A stretch of 64,000 bases of DNA from Lewinellaceae bacterium (lineage in GTDB: Bacteria > Bacteroidota > Bacteroidia > Chitinophagales > Saprospiraceae): NCBI GenBank assembly GCA_020636025.1, contig JACJYQ010000003.1, forward strand, positions 124,001 through 188,000, in the 5' to 3' direction. Made by a program: the position numbers and the translations under genes. Under the pieces are notes generated by a model. It searched no databases. It had not been told where the DNA came from and saw only the letters and a program-made list of their open reading frames with translations. Of the stretch, positions 26,637-35,630 are shown one piece after another. Within the stretch, counting starts at the first letter, position 1. Each line of letters opens with the position of its first letter.

Positions 26637-27554
26637 ATGAAACAGGTATTGGCTTATTGCATAGCTTTTTTTGCCATTGTCGAACTATCTGCCCAAGCAG
26701 ATACGGTTCCCCCGGTTTTGGTTTGTAAGAATCTGGTTACGGTCAACCTGTCTCTGCCGCAAATTTCCTTTTGGCCTGAGCCGGCGTTCTATGACACCTT
26801 ATATGATAACCAAAGTACTCATATAGAACTCGGTATCAGGAAGGTTTGTACGGGATCCGGATTCCCAATGGATACCTTGGTAACTTATTATCTGTTTGGG
26901 CGATATGGGTTGGAAATTTGGGCGCGTGATGAGGCCGGCAACAGCAGCCATTGTCTTGTGAATCTAGAAATCACTGACTATCCACCAACTCACGACCCGG
27001 GTTCATTATGGGTAGTTGTTAAAACAGAAGATAACAAGGCTGTAATTGGTACCAAAGTAGCCTTAAATAGTTACCATTGCTATGACGGGCCACTAAACCT
27101 AGAGATGAATATATTTCAAGCATCGGGCAGTAATTCATTTTATTATATACCCGAGCCAGGCACCAATTATGAAATCAACGCATCAAAAGTTGATGAACCG
27201 TTAAATGGTATTACTACCTACGACCTATATCTAATTGCAAGGCATATTCTCGGCATTGAAGCGCTGGATTCCCCTTATAAATTAATTGCAGCAGATGCCA
27301 ACGGAGACGGTGAAGTAACCCTGGCTGATATTGTGCTGTTGAGGCAACTTTTATTGGGTATGATTCCTTCACTTCCTGATCAAAAAACCTGGCGATTTAT
27401 CCCGAAGGAATATGTTTTTCCCAACCCGCAAAATCCGTTCGACCCACCTTTCCCGGAGAAGATTGTTGTTCCTTTTGTCCCTGACCCATTTTTTGGTTAC
27501 ACGCATCAATTTATAGGAGTCAAAATCGGAGACGTGAACAACTCGGCAAATTGA
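26637..27554 (+). CDS. Secreted protein with dockerin-like EF-hand repeats
   Basis: 305 residues. Signal peptide 1-20 (cleavage near LSAQA). Residues about 20-110 resemble a HYR/Ig-like secreted module. A dockerin-type pair follows at about 195-240: GITTYDLYLIARHILG, then DANGDGEVTLADIVLLRQLLLG, the latter a good calcium-binding loop. It ends with FIGVKIGDVNNS, a frequent closing motif in Bacteroidota dockerin-like proteins. No T9SS sorting domain is seen. Such domains often occur in large surface proteins; binding partner unknown. Start ATG 26637. A short GATATC-rich repeat follows the stop. Confidence 0.75.
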   Translation: MKQVLAYCIAFFAIVELSAQADTVPPVLVCKNLVTVNLSLPQISFWPEPAFYDTLYDNQSTHIELGIRKVCTGSGFPMDTLVTYYLFGRYGLEIWARDEAGNSSHCLVNLEITDYPPTHDPGSLWVVVKTEDNKAVIGTKVALNSYHCYDGPLNLEMNIFQASGSNSFYYIPEPGTNYEINASKVDEPLNGITTYDLYLIARHILGIEALDSPYKLIAADANGDGEVTLADIVLLRQLLLGMIPSLPDQKTWRFIPKEYVFPNPQNPFDPPFPEKIVVPFVPDPFFGYTHQFIGVKIGDVNNSAN

Positions 27555-27639
27555 CATCCAATATCCCAAATCCAATTCGATATTGTATCTCGGATATCGC
27601 GATTTCGTATATCCACCCTGCATTCAACAAAGACTTTAC

Positions 27640-27647
27640 TATCTTAG
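27640..27647 (+). promoter_or_regulatory. Putative -10 box (TATCTTAG) before the hybrid regulator
   Basis: TATCTTAG is followed after exactly 4 nt by an ATG (27652), the same layout as at purK. It would give an mRNA starting near 27652, about 50 nt upstream of the regulator gene. Confidence 0.35.
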
Positions 27648-27651
27648 CCGC

Positions 27652-27777
27652 ATGATTACCCTCTCAAGCCAGGTATTCTTGCATGATTATGCGGTTAGAC
27701 TAAATGAAAAAGGTATTACTATTACCTGCAATCTTAACGATCTTTACTTTTTACGGCACAGCGCAAAAAGAAGGTAG
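27652..27777 (+). CDS. Possible 41-residue upstream ORF overlapping the hybrid regulator start
   Basis: ATG at 27652, stop TAG at 27775-27777, in another frame than the regulator, whose ATG is at 27704. It has no known motif and a plausible leaderless start. It could be a regulatory upstream ORF or chance. Confidence 0.2.
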   Translation: MITLSSQVFLHDYAVRLNEKGITITCNLNDLYFLRHSAKRR

Positions 27778-29878
27778 TGAATTGAATTCTGCTGAAGATC
27801 GTGGCTTTAATCAAGGCGCGGTCTCAGGTGCCCAGGCCGGCGAAATTACCCTTGCCCGTATTGCTTACTTCGACTCGCGGAAGGATAGCGTTATTGTGCT
27901 GAGAAGCTTCAACCCTGACACTGAATTACAGTTATTTTCCTGGGACCATTCCTTAAGATTGGAATTTGAACGTACCGAGTCTCCAAACGATCCAAATACG
28001 TTTTACTCGCACAAACTGGAGGGTTTCGAAAAATACTGGTCGGAGCCTTCGAAGGTAAATTATGCACGGTTCAGCATGTTGCCAACGGGCAAGTATGTTT
28101 TTCGTGTTCGATCAAGGGTAGGAGCGGGGCCGTGGAATACTCATGAGCTTGCCTTGAATTTGATTGTTCATCCGCCCTGGTGGGCCAGCTTGTGGGCTTA
28201 CGTCGTATATGCCTCGCTTCTTTTGGCTCTACTGCTGTTTGTGCGGCGATATGAGATTAATCGCCAAACCTTAAAAGCCAATCTTAAAATGGAAACCCTG
28301 GAAGCTGAAAAGCTGAAAGAACTGGATCATTTTAAGAGTGAGCTATATGCTGATCTGACGCACGAATTCCGCACGCCACTTACCGTGATTTTAGGGATGG
28401 TGGAGCAGATGAAAGACAATCCCAAACGATACACAGATGATGGGATAAAATTGATTGAGCGAAACAGCAAAAACCTTTTGCACCTCATCAACCAGTTGCT
28501 GGACCTTTCCAAACTCGACAACAAGGCTTTCAAGTTGTATTTACAGCAGAGCGACATTATTCCCTATTTGCGATATGTCACAGAGGCTTTCCAGACATTT
28601 GCCAACAGCCGCAACTTGGCACTTCGCTTCGTTCCGGCCATTGACTCCCTTTTAATGGATTACGACCCGGAACAGGTCAAACAGGTGCTGACCAATTTGA
28701 TTTCCAATGCTGTAAAATTCACACCGTCTGGAGGAGACATCAGCATTAAGGTATCCAGAAAGAAGAATGACCTGGTCATTGAGGTGCAGGATACCGGTAT
28801 AGGAATTTCAGAGGCAGACCTGACCAGGGTATTTGATCGATTTTATCAGGCCCGGGAAGCAAACAACCGTCATCGTGAAGGTACCGGAATTGGTCTTGCT
28901 CATACAAAGGAACTGTTGAACGTAATGGGTGGCCACATCGGTGTCAGCAGCAAACTTGGTGAAGGGGCAACTTTTGCCGTCAGTATTCCCATCTCCAATA
29001 GTGCAGCGCTTGTACTGAAGGAAGATTATTCACGGTATCAGGTTTTGCCTGTAGCATCCACATCCGCAGAGGAAAAACCAGACCAGAAAGAAAAAGCCCC
29101 AAACAAGTCCCTGCCGCATTTGCTGATCATTGAGGACAATCCAGATGTGGTCATTTATCTGAAAACCTGTTTGGAGGATCAATATCAGGTGGGAGTAGCT
29201 TATAACGGGGAAATAGGCATCAGAATGGCGCTTGACAGTATTCCGGATCTGATAATCAGCGATCTCATGATGCCGGAAAAAGATGGATATGACGTTTGCA
29301 ACACCCTCAAAAACGATGAACGCACCAGCCACATTCCCATTATCCTTTTGACGGCAAAAACGGATGCTGCCTCCAAAATATCCGGACTCCGCCGCGGGGC
29401 CGACGCTTATTTGATCAAGCCTTTTGATAAAGAAGAACTGCTGGTCAGACTAGAAATGCTGGTTCAGAGACAAAAACGCATGGTGGCTCATTTCTCCAGG
29501 GAACTGCATGCCAGCATAAAACCGGACGAATTACACACCGGAGCTGAAGAGGCCATTCAGGTGGAAAACACCTTCATGCATAAACTACAGGAAATTGTAG
29601 AGAAAAACTACGACGATGAAGGCTTCTCTCTAACCCAGCTTTGCCACAAAATTGGCATGAGCCGATCTCAATTATTCAGAAAGTTACAAGCCTTGTCAGG
29701 TACCTCTCCCTCCGACTACATTCGCTCATACAGACTCGGCAAAGCGAAGATTTTGCTGCAAAGTACCGACCTGAATGTATCGGAAGTAGCCTGGAAAGTT
29801 GGGTATAAAGACCCGGCTCATTTCTCCAAATCCTACCAGGAGGAATTTGGCTTCCCACCGAGTGCCACGGAAAGATAA
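27704..29878 (+). CDS. Hybrid two-component regulator (HTCS type) with shortened sensor
   Basis: 724 residues in the order: signal peptide 1-20; Y_Y_Y/Ig-like sensor end (about 85-155, KLEGFEKYWSEP...GKYVFRVRSR); one membrane helix (about 165-185); HisKA with H220 in THEFRTPLT; HATPase with N, D (VQDTGIGI) and G (GTGIGLAHT) boxes; receiver domain with D520 (IISDLMMPEKDGYD); and a C-terminal AraC-type HTH (about 620-724). HTCS proteins control polysaccharide or nutrient loci. This one lacks the usual long N-terminal two-propeller sensor (normal length about 1300-1400) and has no susCD pair nearby, so its ligand and target are unclear. Confidence 0.93.
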   Translation: MKKVLLLPAILTIFTFYGTAQKEGSELNSAEDRGFNQGAVSGAQAGEITLARIAYFDSRKDSVIVLRSFNPDTELQLFSWDHSLRLEFERTESPNDPNTFYSHKLEGFEKYWSEPSKVNYARFSMLPTGKYVFRVRSRVGAGPWNTHELALNLIVHPPWWASLWAYVVYASLLLALLLFVRRYEINRQTLKANLKMETLEAEKLKELDHFKSELYADLTHEFRTPLTVILGMVEQMKDNPKRYTDDGIKLIERNSKNLLHLINQLLDLSKLDNKAFKLYLQQSDIIPYLRYVTEAFQTFANSRNLALRFVPAIDSLLMDYDPEQVKQVLTNLISNAVKFTPSGGDISIKVSRKKNDLVIEVQDTGIGISEADLTRVFDRFYQAREANNRHREGTGIGLAHTKELLNVMGGHIGVSSKLGEGATFAVSIPISNSAALVLKEDYSRYQVLPVASTSAEEKPDQKEKAPNKSLPHLLIIEDNPDVVIYLKTCLEDQYQVGVAYNGEIGIRMALDSIPDLIISDLMMPEKDGYDVCNTLKNDERTSHIPIILLTAKTDAASKISGLRRGADAYLIKPFDKEELLVRLEMLVQRQKRMVAHFSRELHASIKPDELHTGAEEAIQVENTFMHKLQEIVEKNYDDEGFSLTQLCHKIGMSRSQLFRKLQALSGTSPSDYIRSYRLGKAKILLQSTDLNVSEVAWKVGYKDPAHFSKSYQEEFGFPPSATER

Positions 29879-30209
29879 TACTCATTAAGAACTCATTTAC
29901 AGCTTGTTTTGAATTAAGTCTTTTTGAATAAATAAGACCAGGATTTTCATGCCTAAAAGAAATTGCAACCGGTAAATGGTTGGAAATCAGGAGATTTTGC
30001 TTGTTGAAAATTTTAAATTTTAACTAAAATGAAGAATTTTAAATTAAAACATGCAACGAATCTGCAAATAATTGAAACGAAATGACAGTTCGGGAGTGGA
30101 TTCGCATCGCACCTTTGTGTCAACGATTCAGGGAAATCAAAACAGTACATTGAAAAATCTACTTTACCTGAAAAGAAAAATTTTCACATTCTAAACTGTA
30201 AAAACGATT
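29879..30209. other. Intergenic region with no recognised gene
   Basis: 331 bp, very A/T-rich. A CACCTTTG box at 30109-30116, one base off TAnnTTTG, may be the promoter of the following gene. Short A/T direct and inverted repeats (AATTTTAAATT) occur near 30010-30045. Confidence 0.4.
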
Positions 30210-30740
30210 ATGAAACAGACGAATCAAATTGGCATCTTCCTTTTAGTGGCTTTGTTCTTAGCTGCGTTCAGCAGCCCTGTTCTGGCACAGAAAACGACTT
30301 CTAAATCTGGCGACGCCAACAGTACCACCACCAGCTCTGGTGCATCGATGACACAAGACATTTCAACAACCATGTCTGAGTTCGCCGAAAAATGGCAGGA
30401 AGCCTGCAATGGAGGCGACCGCGAGGCGCTCAAGGCTATGTACGATGAAAAAGTGGTAGTGGTTGCTCCTGACGGCACTTCGAAAACCATTTCACGCGAT
30501 GAGGTGATCCACAACTTGGAAAACGACTTTATCGATCCGGGTGTCGATATTTCCCTACATGCTGGAAACGCATTTGAATTGCCTGACGGAAACGTAAGAA
30601 TCGTGGGAAGCTATGAAGTTGAAGTGAAAGATCCGAAGTCTGGGGAAATGGTAAAACAGACTGGTATCTACGACAACCGCGTAAAAAAAGTGAACAACAA
30701 TTGGGTGTTGACACAAACATCAGTTGTTCCGATCAGATAA
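30210..30740 (+). CDS. Secreted SnoaL/DUF4440-like protein
   Basis: 176 residues. Signal peptide at 1-26 (LAQK), a Ser/Thr-rich linker (about 28-50), then an NTF2-like domain: FAEKWQEACNGGDREALKAMYDEKVVVVAPDG and later VRIVGSYEVEVKDPKSGE with the final strand NNWVLTQTSVVPIR. This matches SnoaL/DUF4440 family folds. Catalytic residues cannot be assigned; these domains often act as ligand-binding or isomerase-like modules. Single gene, followed about 100 bp later by a strong terminator. Confidence 0.78.
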   Translation: MKQTNQIGIFLLVALFLAAFSSPVLAQKTTSKSGDANSTTTSSGASMTQDISTTMSEFAEKWQEACNGGDREALKAMYDEKVVVVAPDGTSKTISRDEVIHNLENDFIDPGVDISLHAGNAFELPDGNVRIVGSYEVEVKDPKSGEMVKQTGIYDNRVKKVNNNWVLTQTSVVPIR

Positions 30741-30840
30741 AGAAAAACCATAGGAAAGCAACCCAAAAGGCCAAGTGAAAGCATTAGGAAAGTTACTTGA
30801 AAAGCCAAGTGAAAGCAATTAACATTCGAGAGTTTTCTTC

Positions 30841-30876
30841 GCCCTTGTTGAGTCAAGTCTCAGCAAGGGCTTTTTT
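30841..30876 (+). terminator. Rho-independent terminator
   Basis: The stem GCCCTTG...CAAGGGC (30841-30847 / 30864-30870), continued inward by TGA/TCA, is followed by six Ts. It closes the SnoaL-like transcript. Confidence 0.8.
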
Positions 30877-30943
30877 ATATACGATATCCGATATCGCGAT
30901 ATCAAATCATATATCGTATTTCGCGATTTCGGATATCGTATAT
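30877..30943. repeat. GATATC-rich palindromic repeat
   Basis: Arms of 23 nt, 30877-30899 and 30921-30943, are complementary with one mismatch (ATATACGATATCCGA core). It begins directly after a terminator and ends 10 bp before the permease -10 box. It is related to sequences near 20428-20471 and 27575-27612 and, more loosely, to the arms of the element at 26022. Confidence 0.85.
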
Positions 30944-30953
30944 CACAATTCCC

Positions 30954-30961
30954 TACCTTCG
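30954..30961 (+). promoter_or_regulatory. Permease -10 box, leaderless arrangement
   Basis: TACCTTCG followed by 4 nt and the GTG start at 30966; identical box and spacing to purK. Confidence 0.45.
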
Positions 30962-30965
30962 CTTC

Positions 30966-32189
30966 GTGAATTTTCCGCTACTCATTGCCCGGCGTTATTT
31001 GTTTGCCAAGCGCAGTACCAATGCCATCAACATCATTACCGGTATTTCAGTACTGGGCATGGCCATTGGAACAGCCGCGCTGGTGTTGGTACTTTCTGTA
31101 TTCAACGGTTTTGAAGATTTGCTTTCCGGCTTGTTTGGGCATTTTAACCCGGAGCTGAAAATCACCCCGGCAAAAGGTAAAACTTTTGAGGTAGACAGCA
31201 TCACCCTGGATCAGATACGCGCGCTCCCAGGCGTGGCAAATCTGAGTGAAACCCTGGAGGAGATTGCCTTTTTCGAATATGAAGGTTCTCAGGATTTTGG
31301 AGCCTTAAAAGGTGTCGACAGTTTGTTTGCCCCGGTTACCGGTTTCGATTCTGACACGATTATTCTGGAAGGTGAGTACATGCTTACTCAGGATGGTCGA
31401 AACTGCGCCATTGTCGGTGCCGGCCTCAGAAACAAACTTACCGTTGATGTAAACAACCCCGTGCTGCCCTTAACAGTATACATGCCGGAGCGGCAAACGG
31501 GCTTACTCGACAAGCCATTCAAAACGCGGCTTTTATTCCCAACCGGCACTTTTGCCATTCAACAGGAATACGACAACCAGTACGTCATCACGAATATTGA
31601 CTTTATGAGGGAAATGCTGGAAGCCGCACCCAGCACGGTATCTGCATTGGAAATTAAATGTCACCGGGAATCACAAATCCCGGAGGTAAAGGAGCAAATT
31701 CGGAAAATACTGGGAGAAGGGTATGTGCTGAAGGATCACTATGAGCAGAACGAGGCTTTTTTCAAGGTGATGAAACTGGAAAAGTGGATGGGCTTTGCCA
31801 TCACCAGTCTGATGCTGCTGCTCATGGCATTCAATACCGTTGGCGCTCTCTGGATGATCGTACTAGATAAACAAAAGGACATTTCCGTGCTAAAAAGCAT
31901 GGGTGCCTCGGATAGGGCCATACGCCGGATCTTTTTGTTTGAGGGCTTACTGCTTACGGCCCTTGGAATGGTCATTGGCATCGTGTTCGCCATCATCATC
32001 TACATTATCCAGAAAAATTACGGCATCGTAACCATCCCGGATGGCTTTCTGGTAAACACATATCCAATCTCCATGCGCATCAGCGATTTCATTCCCATTG
32101 CGCTTACCGTTTTAGGTATTGGGTTTCTCGCCTCGCTATTACCTGCCAAAAGAGCCGGTCGCGTGTTGGCATTTCACAGAGAAGAGTAG
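30966..32189 (+). CDS. LolC/LolE-type ABC transporter permease (FtsX-like)
   Basis: 407 residues from a GTG at 30966. The N-terminus FPLLIARRYLFAKRSTNAINIITGISVLGMAIGTAALVLVLSVFNGFE is the signature of lipoprotein-releasing permeases. It is followed by a large periplasmic domain (about 50-270) and three C-terminal helices with DKQKDISVLKSMGASDRAIRRIFLFEG. It should work with a LolD-like ATPase to extract lipoproteins from the inner membrane; no ATPase gene is adjacent. The GTG is preferred because no ATG lies near the conserved N-terminus and the -10 box sits just before it. Confidence 0.9.
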   Translation: MNFPLLIARRYLFAKRSTNAINIITGISVLGMAIGTAALVLVLSVFNGFEDLLSGLFGHFNPELKITPAKGKTFEVDSITLDQIRALPGVANLSETLEEIAFFEYEGSQDFGALKGVDSLFAPVTGFDSDTIILEGEYMLTQDGRNCAIVGAGLRNKLTVDVNNPVLPLTVYMPERQTGLLDKPFKTRLLFPTGTFAIQQEYDNQYVITNIDFMREMLEAAPSTVSALEIKCHRESQIPEVKEQIRKILGEGYVLKDHYEQNEAFFKVMKLEKWMGFAITSLMLLLMAFNTVGALWMIVLDKQKDISVLKSMGASDRAIRRIFLFEGLLLTALGMVIGIVFAIIIYIIQKNYGIVTIPDGFLVNTYPISMRISDFIPIALTVLGIGFLASLLPAKRAGRVLAFHREE

Positions 32190-32213
32190 TTTAATGTGAT
32201 AATTCGATAATGT

Positions 32214-32270
32214 GATAATTAGCTAATGAAACATCATACTTTTTCCTTCAAAAATCATTAGCTAATTATC
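32214..32270. repeat. Hairpin of the GATAATTAGCTAAT family
   Basis: Perfect 16-bp arms, GATAATTAGCTAATGA at 32214-32229 and its complement at 32255-32270, loop 25 nt. It lies between two convergent genes. The core recurs near 33390-33420, 36992-37025 and 37462-37485. Confidence 0.85.
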
Positions 32271-32288
32271 GAATTAAAAAACTCCTTT

Positions 32289-33278
32289 TTACTCAAAAAA
32301 GTAGGAGTAACCTCTGAATATTGGCGCAAAAACCCGGTGTTGGGTGAGTAGAAAATCTTCCTGGTTTACCTCGGTAAAATATCGAACTACATAGGGTTTT
32401 CCTGTTTCCGGTACAAAATCCGTGGCTGTTGGCCAGAATTTAACAGACCGTTCTGAGCCATCGGTTTTCTTAAGATTTATGATGGCGAAAGGAACCAGTT
32501 GCACTACGGAGTCGCGGTTTGTATTGGTGGTTTCGAACGCTTCGGCTGCCAGACTTTCAAACTGCAGCAGGTAACCTTCTGCCACTCCTTTTCTTTGGGG
32601 AGACTTACTGGGTGGCGTTGTGCTGTAGAATGGCTGCACTTCATAGGTCGCATTACCCGTTTTCTCAAGTTTGAATGATTCACTTTTCTCCTGTGGGTAT
32701 TGAACCGTAATTTCTTCGATGTTCTCGGGTTTTTCACAAAAAACCGAGCGGTCGCGCCATTCATCATCGCCAAGCAAATAGCGTACACGGAGCGAACCTA
32801 CGAATGAAGGAATGTGCATAACATAAGGTTGTTCAGAGCCTTCCATCATCATAATGGTTCCTTGTTCGTCATTTGTAATACCCCCAACGTAATACACCTT
32901 CATTGGCTTGTTCTTCTTGTCGTAGATCTCCACCTTGATGCCGGTACCGGCAATTTTTTTAACCATAGGGTCTACCGCCTGCGCCGGTGGGATGTTCAGC
33001 ACATTTATTTTACTGATTGTACTCAATAATATCTGAACGGCCGTTGGTCGGGCATTGTACTTGCCATTGTAGATCCAGCCTCCCTCTTTTCGTTCCAACA
33101 AGGCTGTGCGGCCTTTGCGGTCGGCTATGAATATTTTGCCAATATCGTCGGTATTGCGAACGGCAAAATCCATGTCCCATGAAATCCGGGAGCCTTTTTG
33201 ATTTTTGTGATTTAAAGCAAACCACGCACCAATACCCAATACCACGAAGAGTACTGTCAGAAGCAGAGATCTTTTCAT
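32289..33278 (-). CDS. DUF4340-domain protein
   Basis: 329 residues. One N-terminal membrane anchor or uncleaved signal (about 4-22), then a periplasmic part. The segments IGKIFIADRKGRTALLERKEGGWIYNGKYNARPTAVQILLSTISKINV and TGIKVEIYDKKNKPMKVYYVGG match the DUF4340 pattern. In Bacteroidota such proteins often accompany Gld-type ABC transporters, but no gldA/F/G gene is adjacent here. Function unknown. ATG start at 33276-33278. Confidence 0.8.
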   Translation of the reverse strand: MKRSLLLTVLFVVLGIGAWFALNHKNQKGSRISWDMDFAVRNTDDIGKIFIADRKGRTALLERKEGGWIYNGKYNARPTAVQILLSTISKINVLNIPPAQAVDPMVKKIAGTGIKVEIYDKKNKPMKVYYVGGITNDEQGTIMMMEGSEQPYVMHIPSFVGSLRVRYLLGDDEWRDRSVFCEKPENIEEITVQYPQEKSESFKLEKTGNATYEVQPFYSTTPPSKSPQRKGVAEGYLLQFESLAAEAFETTNTNRDSVVQLVPFAIINLKKTDGSERSVKFWPTATDFVPETGKPYVVRYFTEVNQEDFLLTQHRVFAPIFRGYSYFFE

Positions 33279-33501
33279 AAATTTTTCATTTTAACTTGAG
33301 TTGCGCAAAAAGCAGCACGGAAAGCTGCCAGGAAAAACACAGTAAAGGCGCAATGGTTTGGCAAGCCAGAGAGCAAAGCTAATGTGATAATGTGATAATT
33401 AGCTAATATGATAATTCGATAATGAATTTTTGATGTTTCGATGTAAATAAAAGGGTAAAGAAATCTGCAACAATCAAAAAGACTGACACACTGATCACTA
33501 A

Positions 33502-34953
33502 TCAAAACCACTTCGCAATTCCTTCCAGCATTAGTTTAACCAATTTGCTCCGACCATAAGGAGGGAGGAAAAGTTTCGTGTGTGGGAAAATTCGATTTTG
33601 AATGGTTACGCCTATCTGGTTGGAAAACTCGAGAAATCCGGCTTTACCATGGCAATTCCCAATGCCGCTGTTGTTAATGCCGCCAAATGGCAGGTTTGTT
33701 TGATAAAAGTGAATGCCACAGTCGTTGATTGCAACTCCGCCCGCAGGCGCTTCTTGCAGGATCTTGTTGATATTCTTCTGTTTGCGACTGAAAATGTACA
33801 TGGCCAGGGGAGTGGATCTGTCATTGACAAATTGTGTGGCATCATCCAGTGTTTTGAATGGTCTGACAGGTAATAGAGGGCCAAATATTTCCTCTTCCCA
33901 AATTTTAGCAGCATCCGGAACACCGGTTAGAACCGTAGGATCCGTGAAAAGCCGGGATGCGTCAGTATGGCCACCAATTCGAACAGTGGCACCCATTTGC
34001 ACAGCCTCGTCGAGCAAGCGCTGAAGTCTGGCATGGTGGTGTTTGTTCACAATTTTGCACAGGTCGGGAGATTGTTGGCGATCCTCTGAAGTGGCCCCGT
34101 ACAGTTTTTTAACTTGTTTGCTTAGCAGGTCTACAAATTTGTCGTGTACCGATTCCTGCACCAAAACATAATCGCATGAAATACAAATCTGGCCAGCATT
34201 CATGCACTTGAGCCAAATGATTTTCGATGCTGCTTCTTCAAGATTGGCTGTTTCATCTACGATTACGGGGCTCTTGCCACCCAACTCCAGGGTAACGGAA
34301 CTTAAGTTTTTAGCGGCAGCAGCCATTATAATCTTTCCAATGGCAGGACTTCCCGTAAAGAATATGTGATTGAAAGGAAGAGACAGCAATTCCTGCGCAA
34401 CCTGAGCATCCCCTTCAAACAAGACAACTTCTTCCGGGGCAAAGCATTCAGCCACTATTTTTTTCATCAAAGCCGAGCTGGCCGGTGTGAGCTCCGAGGG
34501 TTTCAGTATGGCGCAATTGCCGGCTGCTATTGCCGAAACCAGGGGCGCGAATGTGAGGTTAAATGGGAAGTTCCAGGGTGAAATGATCAAACAAACGCCT
34601 TTTGATCGGTATTGAATTTCAGATCGCGTTCCGATCAGGGCGAGAGGAGTGCCTACCCGCTTGGGCGTCATCCATGATCTTAAGTGGCGGATGCAATGTC
34701 TGATCTCGCTATTTATGACGCCGACCTCTGTAATGTCCACTTCAGTCGAAGATTTGCCCAGATCAGAGAACATCGCCGTTTTTATATCGTTCCGATATTT
34801 TAGTATTGTACGGTGTAAGCGTTTGAGCTTGGCAATGCGTTCACCAGGAGTACTTTTTGCCGTTACCCAGCGATGCTGTTGCTGCTGATCAAATGCTTCG
34901 CGAATAGAAAGATGCTGCTGAGTAAGTTCTTCTGAAGTAACAGTTGCGGACAT
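33502..34953 (-). CDS. Aldehyde dehydrogenase family protein
   Basis: 483 residues. NAD(P)-dependent aldehyde oxidation in the cytoplasm. The catalytic Cys257 lies in NAGQICISCDY and the general base E223 in LELGGKSP. The SPWNFPFNL and FFTGSPAIGK cofactor motifs are present. The C-terminus FLPPYGRSKLVKLM resembles class-3/fatty-aldehyde dehydrogenases and the Ywdh/AlkH-type enzymes. The substrate is not readable. Single gene; ATG at 34951-34953. Confidence 0.95.
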   Translation of the reverse strand: MSATVTSEELTQQHLSIREAFDQQQQHRWVTAKSTPGERIAKLKRLHRTILKYRNDIKTAMFSDLGKSSTEVDITEVGVINSEIRHCIRHLRSWMTPKRVGTPLALIGTRSEIQYRSKGVCLIISPWNFPFNLTFAPLVSAIAAGNCAILKPSELTPASSALMKKIVAECFAPEEVVLFEGDAQVAQELLSLPFNHIFFTGSPAIGKIIMAAAAKNLSSVTLELGGKSPVIVDETANLEEAASKIIWLKCMNAGQICISCDYVLVQESVHDKFVDLLSKQVKKLYGATSEDRQQSPDLCKIVNKHHHARLQRLLDEAVQMGATVRIGGHTDASRLFTDPTVLTGVPDAAKIWEEEIFGPLLPVRPFKTLDDATQFVNDRSTPLAMYIFSRKQKNINKILQEAPAGGVAINDCGIHFYQTNLPFGGINNSGIGNCHGKAGFLEFSNQIGVTIQNRIFPHTKLFLPPYGRSKLVKLMLEGIAKWF

Positions 34954-35286
34954 AGAGAAATGATGAGTCAGGAAATGATGCCTTGATTGTAGTTCGCAAT
35001 TTAGGAAATACTCGGGTTACGTGCGTGTTTGAAATTAATATTCGAAATAATTTCAATATTAAAAATCGCATTTCTATTCTTCAAAACAATGAAAGTGCAA
35101 TACTATTGATTGAAATATGTTGTTGTGGAAAAATTAAACCCAAAAAACTTTGGCGAAAGTCGAAAACTTTATATCATTGAGCATCAAAACATATAGTGAT
35201 TACACTGATAATTAATGGGCTATGTTTTGCAGCATATCTCGTATCCCGCTACCGATTTCTTCACTCTTAAAAAAATTGCAGTTTGT
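34954..35286. other. Divergent intergenic region
   Basis: 333 bp between the dehydrogenase and the hibernation factor, A/T-rich. It must contain both promoters. No clear TAnnTTTG box or hairpin was recognised. Confidence 0.4.
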
Positions 35287-35619
35287 ATGATTCAGATCAG
35301 TGTTAAGTCCCTCCATTTTCACGCAGATGCAAAACTTCATGCATATATTGAAAGGAAATTAAGTCGATTGGGACGATTTTTTGACAAGCCGGTTGAAGCC
35401 GAGGTGCATTTAAAATTACAAGACACGGGAAGTAAGATCCACGAAAAAATTACAGAAGTTAAATTACAGGTTCCAGGAGGTTGGCTAATGGACAAAAAAA
35501 CAGGCGTAACCTTCGAAGCTGCCATTACGGCGTCTACTGATACGCTGAAACGCCAATTGGTAAAGCACAAGGAAAAGATGGTGAGCAACCATCAAAAAAG
35601 CAGCAGAGTAGAGGAGTAG
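35287..35619 (+). CDS. hpf: Ribosome hibernation promoting factor, short form
   Basis: 110 residues from ATG 35287; the frame opens at 35215 but the conserved fold starts at MIQISVKSLHFHADAKLHAYIERKLSRLGRFF. The beta-alpha-beta-beta-beta-alpha pattern and the basic C-terminal helix (DTLKRQLVKHKEKM) match HPF/YfiA. It binds the 30S decoding centre in stationary phase. It lacks the C-terminal dimerisation domain of long HPF. A 31-bp inverted repeat lies 11 bp past the stop. Confidence 0.92.
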   Translation: MIQISVKSLHFHADAKLHAYIERKLSRLGRFFDKPVEAEVHLKLQDTGSKIHEKITEVKLQVPGGWLMDKKTGVTFEAAITASTDTLKRQLVKHKEKMVSNHQKSSRVEE

Positions 35620-35630
35620 TGGATTACATG

